DNA from: CAVXFL01 sp963761015
GTDB lineage: Bacteria; Pseudomonadota; Alphaproteobacteria; Acetobacterales; Acetobacteraceae
Assembly (NCBI GenBank): GCA_963761015.1
Contig: CAVXFL010000002.1
Location: 1 to 45,420 of the forward strand
Direction of reading: 5' to 3'
DNA: 45,420 nt
The notes below the pieces were generated by a model. That model did not search any database. It saw nothing but the letters and a program-made list of their open reading frames with translations, and was not told the DNA's origin. Both the position numbers and the translations under genes were made by a program. Each line of letters opens with the position of its first letter. The stretch's first letter is position 1. Shown here piece by piece: positions 26,379-35,682 of this stretch.

Positions 26379-27335
26379 ATGCGATTACCCAGGTTTTTAC
26401 GACAGGGGCGGACCTCGGCGGCTGCGGGCAACCCGGTATCGCAATCGGGTCTCGCGGAAGGCCCAGGTTGCGCACTGGCAGGTGTTGCGGACTTGGCCAA
26501 CGGCCAATTCGGCTGTTTGCCCGTCGGTCAGCGAACCGAGCAAACCCAGTCGGCCACCGCTTCGGTGGAGCAAAACCCGTCTGATCGGCCGTCCCAACCA
26601 CGCCCCACCGTAGCCGAGGCGCCGACCAAGTCCAAATCCTCGCTGCCGCTGCCAAACCTCGGGCCGAGCGGGCACCGGGCGTGGCTGTGCCAAAAACTCG
26701 TCGAGCGCGGTACCGAATCGCTCGGCGACAGCCTTGCCGATTACGAATTGCTCGAGATGCTCCTCTTCCTGGCTCAGCCCAAGGAAGATACGCAGTCGCT
26801 GGCGAAGGCGGCGATCAATCGTTTCGGCAGTTTCGCCCGTGTGCTGACCGCTCCCACTCGTGAATTGTTCGCGCTACCGCTCGGGTTGCGCACGGTGGCG
26901 GCGATCCGCTTGGTGCAGGCATCTGCCATTCGATTGGTTCGCTCCGAAATCGTGCAGCAGTCGATCCTCGACGACTGGGATCGCGTCATCGAATACCTGA
27001 ACGCGGTGATGGCGCGGGAGAAGGTCGAACAATTCCGGGTGCTGTTCCTGGACAAGCGCAACAGGCTTCTGGCCGACGAAGCCCAGGCCCGTGGTACCGT
27101 GGATCACACGCCGGTCTACCCGCGCGAGGTCATCAAACGAGCCCTGGAACTGCACGCGAACGCTCTGATTCTGGTGCATAATCATCCGAGCGGCGATCCG
27201 ACACCCTCCGACGACGACATCGAAATGACCCGGCAAGTGAAAGCGGCGGCGCAGATGATGTCGATCGTGCTGCACGACCATATCATCATCGGCAATGGGC
27301 GCTGGGTGAGCTTCCGAAAGAAGCGCTTGTTGTAA
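26379..27335 (+). CDS. radC: RadC family JAB/MPN-domain protein
   Basis: The protein is about 318 aa. A poorly conserved Pro/Ser-rich N-terminus (to about residue 95) precedes the RadC HhH-like region (ELLEMLLFLAQPKEDTQSLA, FALPLGLRTVAAIRL) and a C-terminal JAMM/MPN domain. The metal motif is complete: Glu in KVEQFRVLFLDKR and HNHPSGDPTPSDDD, so it keeps potential zinc-hydrolase residues. RadC proteins were once linked to DNA repair, but their function is not settled; many travel with mobile elements. I chose ATG 26379 over TTG 26331 because the upstream part contains operator-like palindromes. Base composition is slightly lower in GC than the following rsmB. Confidence 0.88.
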   Translation: MRLPRFLRQGRTSAAAGNPVSQSGLAEGPGCALAGVADLANGQFGCLPVGQRTEQTQSATASVEQNPSDRPSQPRPTVAEAPTKSKSSLPLPNLGPSGHRAWLCQKLVERGTESLGDSLADYELLEMLLFLAQPKEDTQSLAKAAINRFGSFARVLTAPTRELFALPLGLRTVAAIRLVQASAIRLVRSEIVQQSILDDWDRVIEYLNAVMAREKVEQFRVLFLDKRNRLLADEAQARGTVDHTPVYPREVIKRALELHANALILVHNHPSGDPTPSDDDIEMTRQVKAAAQMMSIVLHDHIIIGNGRWVSFRKKRLL

Positions 27336-27389
27336 AGGGGTATTTTTCGGCGCATTTGCGCCCGGGGTTCAGCAGGCCCAATTCAGGGC

Positions 27390-28628
27390 GTGACCGATCC
27401 CACCCGCGAAGCCGGCTTCGACCTCATCTCAGCCGTGCTCGGACGTCGCCGACCGCTCGACGAGGCGCTCGACGCGCTTCCCGCCATGGACCCACGCGAC
27501 CGCGCGGCGGCACATCGGCTTGCTGCGGCGGTGCTGCGCCGGCTCGGCACGCTGGACGCCGTGCTCGAGCCGTTCCTGCGCAAAGCCCCGCCGCCACAGC
27601 TTCGGCACGTGCTGCGGCTCGGCGCGGCGGCGCTGTTGCTGCTCGAAACCCCGCCGCACGCTGCGGTCTCGACCGCGGTGGCGCTGGCCCGCGCCCGCGG
27701 GTTGGCCGCTTTCGCCCCGCTGGTCAACGCCGTGCTCCGTCGCGTCGGCGAGGCGGGGACGGCCGTCCTCGACGAGCTTGATGGACCAAGGCTCGACACG
27801 CCCGCTTGGCTTTGGGCGTCCTGGGGTCCCGAGGCGCGTGCCATCGCCGAGGCGCACCAGCACGAGGCGCCGCTCGATCTGACCATCGCGCCGGGAGAAG
27901 CCGCGCCGCTCGGCGGTGAAATGCTGCCGACCGGCTCAGTCCGGTTTCCGCCCGGCACCCGCGTCGTCGCGTTGCCGGGCTACGATTCCGGCCGCTTCTG
28001 GGTTCAGGACGCCGCCGCGGCACTACCGGCCCGCTTGCTTCGGATACAGCCCGGCGAGCGGGTCGCCGATCTCTGCGCCGCGCCCGGCGGCAAGGCCGCG
28101 CAGCTCGCGGCGGCGGGTGCGCGGCTGACCGCCGTGGACCGGGATGCCACCAGACTGGCGATGGTCCGGCGGAACTTCGACCGGCTCGGGCTCGCCGCCG
28201 ACTTGATCACGGCCGACGCCCTCACGTGGACGCCGCCCGCCCCGTTCGATGCCGTGCTGCTCGATGCTCCGTGCAGCGCGACCGGGACGATCCGCCGCCA
28301 CCCCGATGTGCCGCATATCAAGGGCGCCCGCGACATTGGCAGGCTGACGGCGCTGCAGGACCGCTTACTGGATGCGGCCTGCGCCATGCTGCGCCCGGGC
28401 GGCCGGGTCGTTTACACAGTGTGCTCGCTGCAATCGGAGGAAGGCTCCGGCCGGGCCGCCGCGGCAGTCGCCCGGCTGCCCTTGCGGCACTTGCCGGTCG
28501 CGCCGGACGAACTGGCCGCGTTGTCCGAGGCACTGACGCCGGAGGGCAACCTGCGCACGTTTCCCTACTTCCAGCGCGAGCGCGGCGGCATGGATGGGTT
28601 CTTCGCGGCACGGTTCGAGCGCGTATGA
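27390..28628 (+). CDS. rsmB: 16S rRNA (cytosine-5) methyltransferase RsmB
   Basis: This 412-aa RsmB/Fmu-type enzyme should methylate C967 of 16S rRNA with S-adenosylmethionine. An N-terminal NusB-like helical domain (residues 1 to about 130) precedes the Rossmann methyltransferase domain: LCAAPGGKAAQLAAAG binds SAM, LLDAPCSATGTIRRHPD holds one catalytic Cys and VYTVCSLQSEEG the other. The C-terminus TFPYFQRERGGMDGFFAARF is typical. It is followed 43 bases later by rpe and then a heparinase II/III-like gene, an order seen in Acetobacteraceae and relatives. Confidence 0.93.
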   Translation: MTDPTREAGFDLISAVLGRRRPLDEALDALPAMDPRDRAAAHRLAAAVLRRLGTLDAVLEPFLRKAPPPQLRHVLRLGAAALLLLETPPHAAVSTAVALARARGLAAFAPLVNAVLRRVGEAGTAVLDELDGPRLDTPAWLWASWGPEARAIAEAHQHEAPLDLTIAPGEAAPLGGEMLPTGSVRFPPGTRVVALPGYDSGRFWVQDAAAALPARLLRIQPGERVADLCAAPGGKAAQLAAAGARLTAVDRDATRLAMVRRNFDRLGLAADLITADALTWTPPAPFDAVLLDAPCSATGTIRRHPDVPHIKGARDIGRLTALQDRLLDAACAMLRPGGRVVYTVCSLQSEEGSGRAAAAVARLPLRHLPVAPDELAALSEALTPEGNLRTFPYFQRERGGMDGFFAARFERV

Positions 28629-28671
28629 CGCCGCGCTTGTGTTCGCCGGAGTCGACTGTCTAGAAGCGCGC

Positions 28672-29364
28672 ATGTCGCAGCTGACGCCAGCGCGCATGGC
28701 ATCCCGGATCACCGTCGCGCCAAGCCTGCTCTCCGCCGATTTCGCCCGTCTCCGCGAGGAGGTCGCGGCGGTGGAAGCGGCCGGCGCCGACTGGCTGCAT
28801 CTCGATGTCATGGACGGCCATTTCGTGCCGAACATCAGCTTCGGCCCGCTGGTGCTGCGGGCGCTGCGAAACGCAACGCGGCTGCCGTTCGACGTGCACC
28901 TGATGATCGCGCCGGCCGACCCTTATCTCGCCGCGTTTGTCGAAGCCGGGGCCGACCATCTGACGGTGCATCCGGAAGCCGGCCCGCATTTGCACCGTAC
29001 GTTGCAGACCGTGCGGGGGCTGGGGCGCAAGGCCGGAGTCGCGATCAATCCGGCCACATCGATCGATGCGCTTCGCTGGACGCTGGACTTGATCGACCAG
29101 ATCAACGTGATGACGGTAAATCCAGGGTTCGGCGGCCAGGAGTTCCTGGCGAGTCAATTGCCTAAAATCGCGGCGCTGCGCCGAATCATCGACGAGTCCG
29201 GCCGACCGATCGCGCTCCAGGTGGACGGCGGCATCGACCCGGACACGGCCCGCCAAGTGGTCGGGGCGGGTGCGGATACGCTGGTCGCCGGCACGGCCGT
29301 GTTCCGGTCGCGCGATTACGGCCAGGCGATCGCCGCGTTGCGCGCGGCAGGAGGGAGCGAATGA
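28672..29364 (+). CDS. rpe: Ribulose-phosphate 3-epimerase
   Basis: This 230-aa cytoplasmic TIM-barrel enzyme interconverts ribulose-5-phosphate and xylulose-5-phosphate in the pentose phosphate pathway. Conserved segments are present in order: APSLLSADFARL, WLHLDVMDGHFVPNISFGP (metal and catalytic Asp/His), DVHLMI, MTVNPGFGGQEF (phosphate loop) and LQVDGGID (second catalytic Asp). The start at 28672 gives eight residues before MASRITVAPS; 28696 is a possible shorter start. The stop overlaps the next gene as ATGA, so both are coupled. Confidence 0.95.
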   Translation: MSQLTPARMASRITVAPSLLSADFARLREEVAAVEAAGADWLHLDVMDGHFVPNISFGPLVLRALRNATRLPFDVHLMIAPADPYLAAFVEAGADHLTVHPEAGPHLHRTLQTVRGLGRKAGVAINPATSIDALRWTLDLIDQINVMTVNPGFGGQEFLASQLPKIAALRRIIDESGRPIALQVDGGIDPDTARQVVGAGADTLVAGTAVFRSRDYGQAIAALRAAGGSE

Positions 29365-30962
29365 GCGGCATGGGTCCGCGTCGTTGGTTGCGTGATGCCC
29401 GGCGCGCGATGGCCCGGTTCCCGAACCTGCGGATGGCGCGCATGCCCGATGCGCCGCTGGTGCCGGTGCGCGACGCCTGGCCCGGCGAGGCCTCCCGCGG
29501 CGCGCGTATCGTGAAGGGCGAGCTGGAATACAACGGCACCGTCAGGACGTTGCGCCCGGGCGATTGGGCCGAAACCGGCGGTTCGCCGGTTTTACGGGCC
29601 GCCCTGCACGGCTTCGTCTGGCTGCGCGACCTGCGCGCGCTCGGCACCGATGCGGCGCGCCTGCGCGCGCGGGCACTGGTGGCGGACTGGATCGGCGCCT
29701 CGCAGCGCGACCGGCTGGCCGAGCGGCCGGACGTGGCCGGGGCGCGTATCGCGGCTTGGCTCGGGCACTACGATTTCTTCGCCGCCAGTGCCGACGACGA
29801 ATTCCGCCAGCGGCTGATGAGCCGGCTGGTCGGGGACGCGCGCAGCGTGGCCGCCGCACTCCCGTCCGAGGAAATCGATGGTCGGGCGTTGACCGCCTTG
29901 AAGGGATTGGTGGCGGCGGCGGTTGCCATGCCCGAGCACGCCTCCTTTCTGACCCGCGCGCTGCGGTTCCTGCCGCAGGAGATCAATCGCCAGGTATTGG
30001 ATGACGGCTGCCATATCGAGCGCAGTCCGAGCGCGCATCTCGCGGCGCTCCAGGATCTGACGGAGATCCGCTCGTTGCTGAACGCCGCCGAGACCGAACC
30101 CCCGCCGGCCTTGGTTGCCGCGATCGATCGGCTGGCGCTGGCGCTGAAGACGCTGCGGCACGGCGATGGCGGGTTCGCCCTGTTCAACGGCAGCAAGGAG
30201 GAAAGCTCCTCGCTGATCGATCTCGTGTTGACCCAGGCCGGGCGCGGCGGCCGGGCGCCCGCGAGCCTGCCCGACGGCGGTTTCCAGCGCCTGCATGCGG
30301 GACGGAGCATGGCCATTGTCGATTGTGGTGTGCCGGCCGCTGCGGGGCTCGACCGCTTCGCCCATGCCGGCACGCTGTCGTTCGAGTTCTCGGTTGGCCG
30401 CGAACGGCTGGTGGTGAATTGCGGTGCCTCGACGGCGGCCGGCGTGGAATGGCGTGACGCCGCCCGCGCGACCGCCGCGCATTCCACGCTGATCATCGCC
30501 GACGTCAACTCCTCCGAACTGCTGCCCGAAGGCCTGGGCCGGCGGCCGAGCAAGGTCGAGGTGCAGCGCCAGGGCGCGGAAGGGGCGCACTGGCTGGAGA
30601 TCAGCCACAATGGCTGGGAGAAGCCATTCGGGGCCGTGCATCGGCGCCGGCTCTATCTCTCCGAGAGCGGCGACGATCTGCGCGGCGAGGATTCGGTCGA
30701 AGCGGCGACGCCGCAGCCCTACGCCATCCGCTTCCATTTGCATCCGACGGTGACGGCCACCTTGCAGCAGGACGGCGAGGCGGTGCTGCTGCGTTTGCCG
30801 AGCGGAGGCGGCTGGCGGCTGCGCGCGGACGGCGCGCGGACGAGCCTCGAGGAGAGCGTGTATATCGGGGGTTCCGAGGTGCGCCGCAGCGAGCAGGTGG
30901 TGCTGACCGGAACTCAGGACGGACCGCAGCACGTGAAGTGGGCGATCAGCAAGGTCGGATGA
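29361..30962 (+). CDS. Heparinase II/III family protein
   Basis: This 533-aa protein has the two-part heparinase II/III layout: an alpha-helical toroid (about 50-260, with HGFVWLRDLRALG, RIAAWLGHYDFF and DDGCHIERSPSAHLAALQDL) and a C-terminal beta-sandwich (about 300-530, with AHAGTLSFEFSVGRERLVVN, AHSTLIIADVNSSEL and RRRLYLSESGDDLRGED). Family members degrade uronic-acid polysaccharides by elimination, but in this rsmB-rpe context the substrate is unknown; a role in cell-surface polysaccharide handling is a guess. No signal peptide is evident. It overlaps the rpe stop by four bases (ATGA). Confidence 0.9.
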   Translation: MSGMGPRRWLRDARRAMARFPNLRMARMPDAPLVPVRDAWPGEASRGARIVKGELEYNGTVRTLRPGDWAETGGSPVLRAALHGFVWLRDLRALGTDAARLRARALVADWIGASQRDRLAERPDVAGARIAAWLGHYDFFAASADDEFRQRLMSRLVGDARSVAAALPSEEIDGRALTALKGLVAAAVAMPEHASFLTRALRFLPQEINRQVLDDGCHIERSPSAHLAALQDLTEIRSLLNAAETEPPPALVAAIDRLALALKTLRHGDGGFALFNGSKEESSSLIDLVLTQAGRGGRAPASLPDGGFQRLHAGRSMAIVDCGVPAAAGLDRFAHAGTLSFEFSVGRERLVVNCGASTAAGVEWRDAARATAAHSTLIIADVNSSELLPEGLGRRPSKVEVQRQGAEGAHWLEISHNGWEKPFGAVHRRRLYLSESGDDLRGEDSVEAATPQPYAIRFHLHPTVTATLQQDGEAVLLRLPSGGGWRLRADGARTSLEESVYIGGSEVRRSEQVVLTGTQDGPQHVKWAISKVG

Positions 30963-30993
30963 CCCTACACGGCGGACGGAGCACTGGCGGGCC

Positions 30994-32230
30994 ATGAGCG
31001 AAACCCAATTGTCGGTTCGCTGCTGCGTGGCCGGTGGCGGTCCCGCGGGCATGATGCTGGGGTTTCTTCTGGCGCGCGCCGGCGTCGAGGTGCTGGTGCT
31101 GGAAAAGCACGCGGATTTCCTGCGCGATTTTCGCGGCGACACCATTCACCCGTCCACGCTGCAGTTGTTCTTCGAACTCGGGCTTCTGGATCGGTTTCTG
31201 CGCCGGCCGCATCAGGAGGCGCGCACCCTCGCCGCCCAGATCGGGCCGTTTTCGGTACCGATCGCGGATTTCAGCCATCTGCCGAACTCGCTGCAAATTC
31301 ATCGCTTTCATGCCGCAATGGGATTTTCTCGATTTCCTGGCGCAGGAAGCGCGGCAATACCCGACTTTTCATCTTAGAATGCAGTCGGAAGTAACTGAAT
31401 TGATAGAAGAAGGCGGGCAGATCGTTGGGGTGCGGGCCGATACGCCGGAGAGCCGGCTGTCGGTGCGCGCCGATCTGGTGGTCGGCGCGGACGGGCGGCA
31501 TTCGACAGTGCGGCGCGAGGCCGGGTTCGTGGTGCAGGATCTCGGCGCGCCCATGGACGTGCTCTGGATGCGCATGTCGCGTCGTGCCGAGGACCCCGAA
31601 TACACGCTCGGCCGCATGGATACCGCCCGCATACTGGTGCTGATCGAGCGCGGCGACCACTGGCAGTGCGCCTTCATTATCCCGAAGGGCGGCATCGACG
31701 CGGTTCACCAGCGCGGCCTGCCCTGGCTGCGCGCCGAAGTAGCGCGCCTGGCGCCGTTTCTCGCCGATCGGGTGGACGAGCTTGCCGATTGGGACGACAT
31801 CAAGCTGCTCAGCGTGGCGTTGGACCGCCTGCGGCGATGGTGCCGGCCGGGGCTGCTGTGCATCGGCGACGCCGCGCACGCGATGTCGCCGGTCGGCGGA
31901 GTCGGCATCAACCTCGCGGTGCAGGACGCCGTGGCGACGGCAAATCTCCTGGCCGGGCACTTGCGGCAGGGCCGCCCGGCATTGGGCGATCTCCGAGCGG
32001 TGCAACGGCGGCGCGAGTTGCCGACCCGGCTGATGCAGCGTCTCCAGTCGGCGATCCAGCGGCGGGTGATCGGACGGGTGCTGGCCAGCGATCGGCCGAT
32101 CACCACCTTGCCGTGGCCGCTCCGGCTGTTGCGCCGCTGGCCCTATCTGCGGCGTATCCCCGCACGCGTGATCGGGCTGGGCTTCCGCCCCGAGCACATC
32201 AGGACCCCGGCCGCCCCGCCGGCAAGATGA
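30994..32230 (+). pseudogene. FAD-dependent monooxygenase, one frameshift
   Basis: This UbiH/PHBH-type flavin monooxygenase would be about 411 aa when repaired. The N-terminal dinucleotide motif is CVAGGGPAGMMLGFLLARAG, followed by RGDTIHPSTLQLF. The central frame has DLVVGADGRHSTVRREAGF, and the FAD-pyrophosphate motif is LLCIGDAAHAMSPVGGVGIN. At about 31291 one extra base (a C in the ...CTCGCTGC... region) breaks the frame: the expected CKFIAFMPQWDFLDFLAQEA is found in the next frame. Downstream it overlaps mobA by ATGA. The substrate may be an aromatic or quinone precursor. Real mutation versus sequencing error is unresolved. Confidence 0.8.
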
Positions 32231-32853
32231 CCGGTGCCGCGACGGTGGTCGGCGCGGTCCTGGCGGGCGGGCTGGCCAGCCGGATGGGCGGCGGCGACAA
32301 GGGGCTGCGGCTGCTCGGCGGCCGGACGTTGCTCGATCGCGTGATCGAACGGCTCCGCCCGCAGGTTGGGCGATTGATTCTGAACGCGAACGGCGATCCG
32401 GCGCGCCTTGCCCGCTGGAACCTGCCGGTGGTGCCGGACACCATGCCCGGCCGTCTTGGCCCGCTCGCCGGCGTGCTCGCCGGAATGATCTGGACACGCG
32501 CCCATGCCCCGGACACGACGGATATCGTGACGGTGCCGACCGACGCCCCATTCATTCCCAGCGATCTGGTCAGCCGCCTGCGAGCGGCGCGTGAGAGCGA
32601 AGGCGCGCCGATCGCGCTCGCCGCCTCGTCGGGGCGGCTGCATCCGGTGATCGGGCTGTGGCCGCTGCGGCTGGAAACCAGCCTTGCCGAGGCGCTCGCC
32701 AGCGGCGAATACCGGGTCGGCGCCTGGGCGCTCGCGCAAGGCGCGGCGACGGCAACTTACAATTTCGTCGATATCGACCCGTTCATGAACGTCAACCGCC
32801 CCGAGGAACTGGCCGAGGCGGAACGACGGCTGCGCTCGTTGTCGGGACCTTGA
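32227..32853 (+). CDS. mobA: Molybdenum cofactor guanylyltransferase MobA
   Basis: This 208-aa nucleotidyltransferase attaches GMP to molybdopterin to make the guanine dinucleotide cofactor. The GTP-binding start LAGGLASRMGGGDKGLRLLG is clear (about 12-31), followed by GRLGPLAGVLAGM, the metal/phosphate region VPTDAPFIPSDLV and the C-terminal FVDIDPFMNVNRPEEL. The ATG overlaps the stop of the FAD monooxygenase (ATGA). Its last 62 bases lie antisense to the end of the convergent EamA gene. It could serve the formate-dehydrogenase-type enzyme whose accessory subunits are encoded just downstream on the other strand. Confidence 0.94.
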   Translation: MTGAATVVGAVLAGGLASRMGGGDKGLRLLGGRTLLDRVIERLRPQVGRLILNANGDPARLARWNLPVVPDTMPGRLGPLAGVLAGMIWTRAHAPDTTDIVTVPTDAPFIPSDLVSRLRAARESEGAPIALAASSGRLHPVIGLWPLRLETSLAEALASGEYRVGAWALAQGAATATYNFVDIDPFMNVNRPEELAEAERRLRSLSGP

Positions 32854-33739
32854 GCGTCGCCAGCAGAATTCCACCGCCGATCAACACGATCCCGGCGAGG
32901 TGATAGGCGCGGAACAACTCGCCGAGGGTGAACACCGCGAGCAGGCTGCCGAACACGGGGATCAGGTGGATGAAATGGCCGGCCCGGTTGGCGCCGATCA
33001 GTTCGACGCCGCGGTTGAAGAACAGATAGGCGACGAAGGCCGGACACACCCCGATGAACACGATGGCCAGCAGCGCGCCCGCCGTCGGGTGGATGACGGC
33101 GCCCGACATGCGCTCCCAAACATAGAGCGGGAACAGGTTCGCGGTGCCGACGGCGAACGTCGCCGCCAGGAAGCTGAGCGGATGCACCGCGGGACGGCGG
33201 CGAAGCAAGGCCGCGTAGACGGCGTAAATGGCGATGCCGAGCAGGATGTAGGCGTCGCCCCGATTCAGCGAGAGGTGCAACATGGCGGCGAGCGAGCCTT
33301 GCGCGGCGATCACCAGTACGCCCAGGAGCGAGATCAGCACGGCCACGACTTGCAGCACGTTCGGCCGCTCGCGGAACAGCAGGAACGAGCAGAGCAGGAT
33401 CGCCAGCGGGGTCGCCGACTGCATCAGCAGGGCGTTAAGCGCCGTTGTCGTCTGGAGTCCGACATACGTGATGGCGTTGTACGCGCCGATCCCGAACGTC
33501 CCGAGCACGAACATGAGCTGCCAGTGACGCAACAGGATCGGCCAGTCGCGGCGGAGTTCGGGCCATGCGATTGCCAAGACGAGCGCGAGCGCGATCAACC
33601 AGCGCCAGAACGCCAGCGCGACCGGCGGCACCAGATCATGCACGGCGCGGGCGACGATCATGCTGGCGGCCCAAAATAAATTCGTGAGGACCAGAAGGAG
33701 AACGGCCGAGTTCCAGGTCCGGGCCATGAGCGCGCGCAT
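32792..33739 (-). CDS. EamA/DMT family transporter
   Basis: This 315-aa inner-membrane permease of the drug/metabolite transporter superfamily has ten predicted helices in two EamA repeats. The first repeat spans about 8-145 (LLLVLTNLFWAASMIVARAV, YVGLQTTTALNALLMQSATP, LLFRERPNVLQVVAVLISLL) and the second about 155-295 (YILLGIAIYAVYAALLR, AYLFFNRGVELIGANRAGHF, TLGELFRAYHLAGIVLIGGG). The RxxP/E motif regions fit exporters of metabolites or amino acids; the substrate is unknown. The 3' end overlaps the convergent mobA by 62 bases, so the two transcripts must overlap. Confidence 0.93.
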   Translation of the reverse strand: MRALMARTWNSAVLLLVLTNLFWAASMIVARAVHDLVPPVALAFWRWLIALALVLAIAWPELRRDWPILLRHWQLMFVLGTFGIGAYNAITYVGLQTTTALNALLMQSATPLAILLCSFLLFRERPNVLQVVAVLISLLGVLVIAAQGSLAAMLHLSLNRGDAYILLGIAIYAVYAALLRRRPAVHPLSFLAATFAVGTANLFPLYVWERMSGAVIHPTAGALLAIVFIGVCPAFVAYLFFNRGVELIGANRAGHFIHLIPVFGSLLAVFTLGELFRAYHLAGIVLIGGGILLATLKVPTTSAAVVPPRPVPRGG

Positions 33740-33787
33740 CGGGGATCGATAATGTGGAACGGAGTGGGCTGGCTCAAGCTGGACTGA

Positions 33788-34786
33788 TCAGGAGGCTGCC
33801 TTGTCCGTCGGCACTGATTGGGTGAAGGCGAGGTAATCGCGGGGCCGGCGTGCCGACTCGTTCCCGGCGTACATGATCACCTGGCGGAGCGCGGCGCTGC
33901 CGGCGATCAGCGCCACCGAAGCAGGGCGGGACAGGCGGCCGGACCGGCGAAATACCAGTCGATCCAGGCCATACAGCGCGAGCGGCAGAACGTTGCCGAG
34001 CAACTCGGCAGCGCGATAGCCCGGCGCATAGGTCGGATCGTAAAGGGCCGATCCCACGCCGGTTTCGGCGTAGACGCGATCCGAAGCCTGCCCGAGGCCG
34101 AGTTCGGCGGCGGCGGCCAAGGCGGCGAGGTTCTCCAGCCGCCGCGCTGTCTTTTGGTACCCGCGTCGCCACTGAATCAGCGACAGCGCCGCCGCGGCGG
34201 CAGCCATGGAAGCGCTGGCGAATCGCGAGGCGAGAAGCCGCGGCGCGGCCGCCCACAGCGGAGTCGAGGTGGCGGCCAGCAACCCGCCCGTGTAGAAGGT
34301 CATGCCGGCCCCGGCGAGCGCCGCCGGAACCTGCAGCATGCGTGCGACGCGCCGGAACATGCCGCGGGCCCGCAAGGCCGGAACGGAGTCCGCGACGTCT
34401 GCCGCCGCCGTGGCGCCCGCGAACGATCCGAACGCGGTCAGTATCCAGCTTCCGATCGACATCGGCGAGGTCGCGCGGAAAATCCGCAGCATGTTGAACC
34501 AGCGGCTCGGCGTGTGCAGGTCGGCGATCAGCAGCGGCGGGCCGATGACGTTCGCCGCCAGCGCGATCAGGCGCCCCGGTCTGACGACGGTCTTCGCCTC
34601 CTCGTGCGAGCAGAGGTCCGCTAGGGTCGAAATGATCTGCGCCGCCCCGCCGACGCCGCCCACGAAGATGTAGGCCGCCACCATCCAGTTGAACGGGCTC
34701 GGCTTCACCGTGCTGCGGTCGTAATAGGTCGGGCCCTGGTAGGAGGGGGCCGGACGCGGCGCCAGCGGATTGGGTATCGCGGTCAT
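33788..34786 (-). CDS. NrfD/PsrC-type membrane subunit
   Basis: This 332-aa polytopic membrane protein of the NrfD/PsrC family anchors iron-sulfur oxidoreductases and passes electrons to or from quinone. The start MTAIPNPLAPRPAPSYQG is followed by TYYDRSTVKPSPFNW and helices including MVAAYIFVGGVGGAAQIIST and RWFNMLRIFRATSPMSIGSW; about eight hydrophobic segments are visible. The ATG overlaps the stop of the ferredoxin-type subunit (ATGA). Together they match the beta and gamma subunits of a formate-dehydrogenase- or polysulfide-reductase-type complex. No molybdopterin catalytic subunit is present in the window. Confidence 0.9.
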   Translation of the reverse strand: MTAIPNPLAPRPAPSYQGPTYYDRSTVKPSPFNWMVAAYIFVGGVGGAAQIISTLADLCSHEEAKTVVRPGRLIALAANVIGPPLLIADLHTPSRWFNMLRIFRATSPMSIGSWILTAFGSFAGATAAADVADSVPALRARGMFRRVARMLQVPAALAGAGMTFYTGGLLAATSTPLWAAAPRLLASRFASASMAAAAAALSLIQWRRGYQKTARRLENLAALAAAAELGLGQASDRVYAETGVGSALYDPTYAPGYRAAELLGNVLPLALYGLDRLVFRRSGRLSRPASVALIAGSAALRQVIMYAGNESARRPRDYLAFTQSVPTDKAAS

Positions 34787-35682
34787 TCGCGGCCGCCCAA
34801 TATGGCGAGCGCCGCGAGAGCCAGCCCGGCCGCGGTCGCCAGCCCTGACAGCAGCGCCGGTGCCGTCCGCCGGGCTGCGCGCGTCGGCGCGGGCGGCAGG
34901 TTGTAAACCTCAGGCCGCTCGGTCAGCAGGAAGAAGGCGTGCAGGTGTTCGAGCCCGCCGGTCGCGCCCGGCGAACCCGGCGCGCCGTACAGGTACGCAT
35001 TGTGGACGCCGAGCGCCTGCAGTTCCTGCACCCGCGATTCGGCGCGGCGGTGCAGCTCCGAGAGTTCGCCGAACTGGATCGAATCCGTTGGGCAGGATTT
35101 GGCGCAGGCCGGCTCCAGCCCGCCTTTCAGCCGATCGTAACAGAGCGTGCATTTATGCGCCTTGCCGTCGATCGGGTTCAGGTCGACGACGCCGAACGGG
35201 CAAGCGGGCACGCAGTAGCCGCAGCCGTTGCAGATGTCCTGCTGCACGACGACGGTGTCGAACTCGGTGCGGAACAGCGCCCCGGTGGGGCAGGCCTCCT
35301 GGCAGGGCGCGTTGTGGCAGTGCTTGCACACGTCGCTCATCATCAGCCAGCTTGACTGATAGGGCGCCATATCGGTGACGCGCTCGTGGCCCTCGCCGAC
35401 CCGCTCGACGAAGGCGACGTGTCGCCAAGTGTTGGCGGACAGCCCGCCGGTGTTGTCGAAACTGTCGCCGGTGAGCCCCAGGTGATCGGCCGGCAGATTA
35501 TTCCACTCCTTGCAGGCCACCTCGCAGGCCTTGCAGCCGATGCAGCGCGTCGTGTCGGTGAAGAAGCCGTAAGCCTGGCCTGGCTCGATGCGCGCGCCGG
35601 CCGTCAGTTCGGATTCGTCGGCGATCAGCGCCGGCAGCGCGGATTGCGGATAGTCGCGGGCGCGGCCACGGATTTCGGTCAC
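34783..35682 (-). CDS. 4Fe-4S ferredoxin subunit (FDH beta-type)
   Basis: This 299-aa electron-transfer subunit has four [4Fe-4S] sites: CIGCKACEVACKEW (about 47-60), CKHCHNAPCQEACPTGAL, CNGCGYCVPACPFGVV and CTLCYDRL...PACAKSCPTDSI. The C-terminus has one hydrophobic helix (LSGLATAAGLALAALAILGG) that would anchor it to the membrane. The layout matches formate dehydrogenase beta subunits such as FdnH/FdoH/Fdh3B. The GTG start overlaps the stop of the 103-aa gene (GTGA), and the stop overlaps the NrfD gene (ATGA), giving three tightly coupled cistrons. It should pass electrons from a catalytic subunit encoded elsewhere to the membrane subunit. Confidence 0.93.
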   Translation of the reverse strand: MTEIRGRARDYPQSALPALIADESELTAGARIEPGQAYGFFTDTTRCIGCKACEVACKEWNNLPADHLGLTGDSFDNTGGLSANTWRHVAFVERVGEGHERVTDMAPYQSSWLMMSDVCKHCHNAPCQEACPTGALFRTEFDTVVVQQDICNGCGYCVPACPFGVVDLNPIDGKAHKCTLCYDRLKGGLEPACAKSCPTDSIQFGELSELHRRAESRVQELQALGVHNAYLYGAPGSPGATGGLEHLHAFFLLTERPEVYNLPPAPTRAARRTAPALLSGLATAAGLALAALAILGGRE

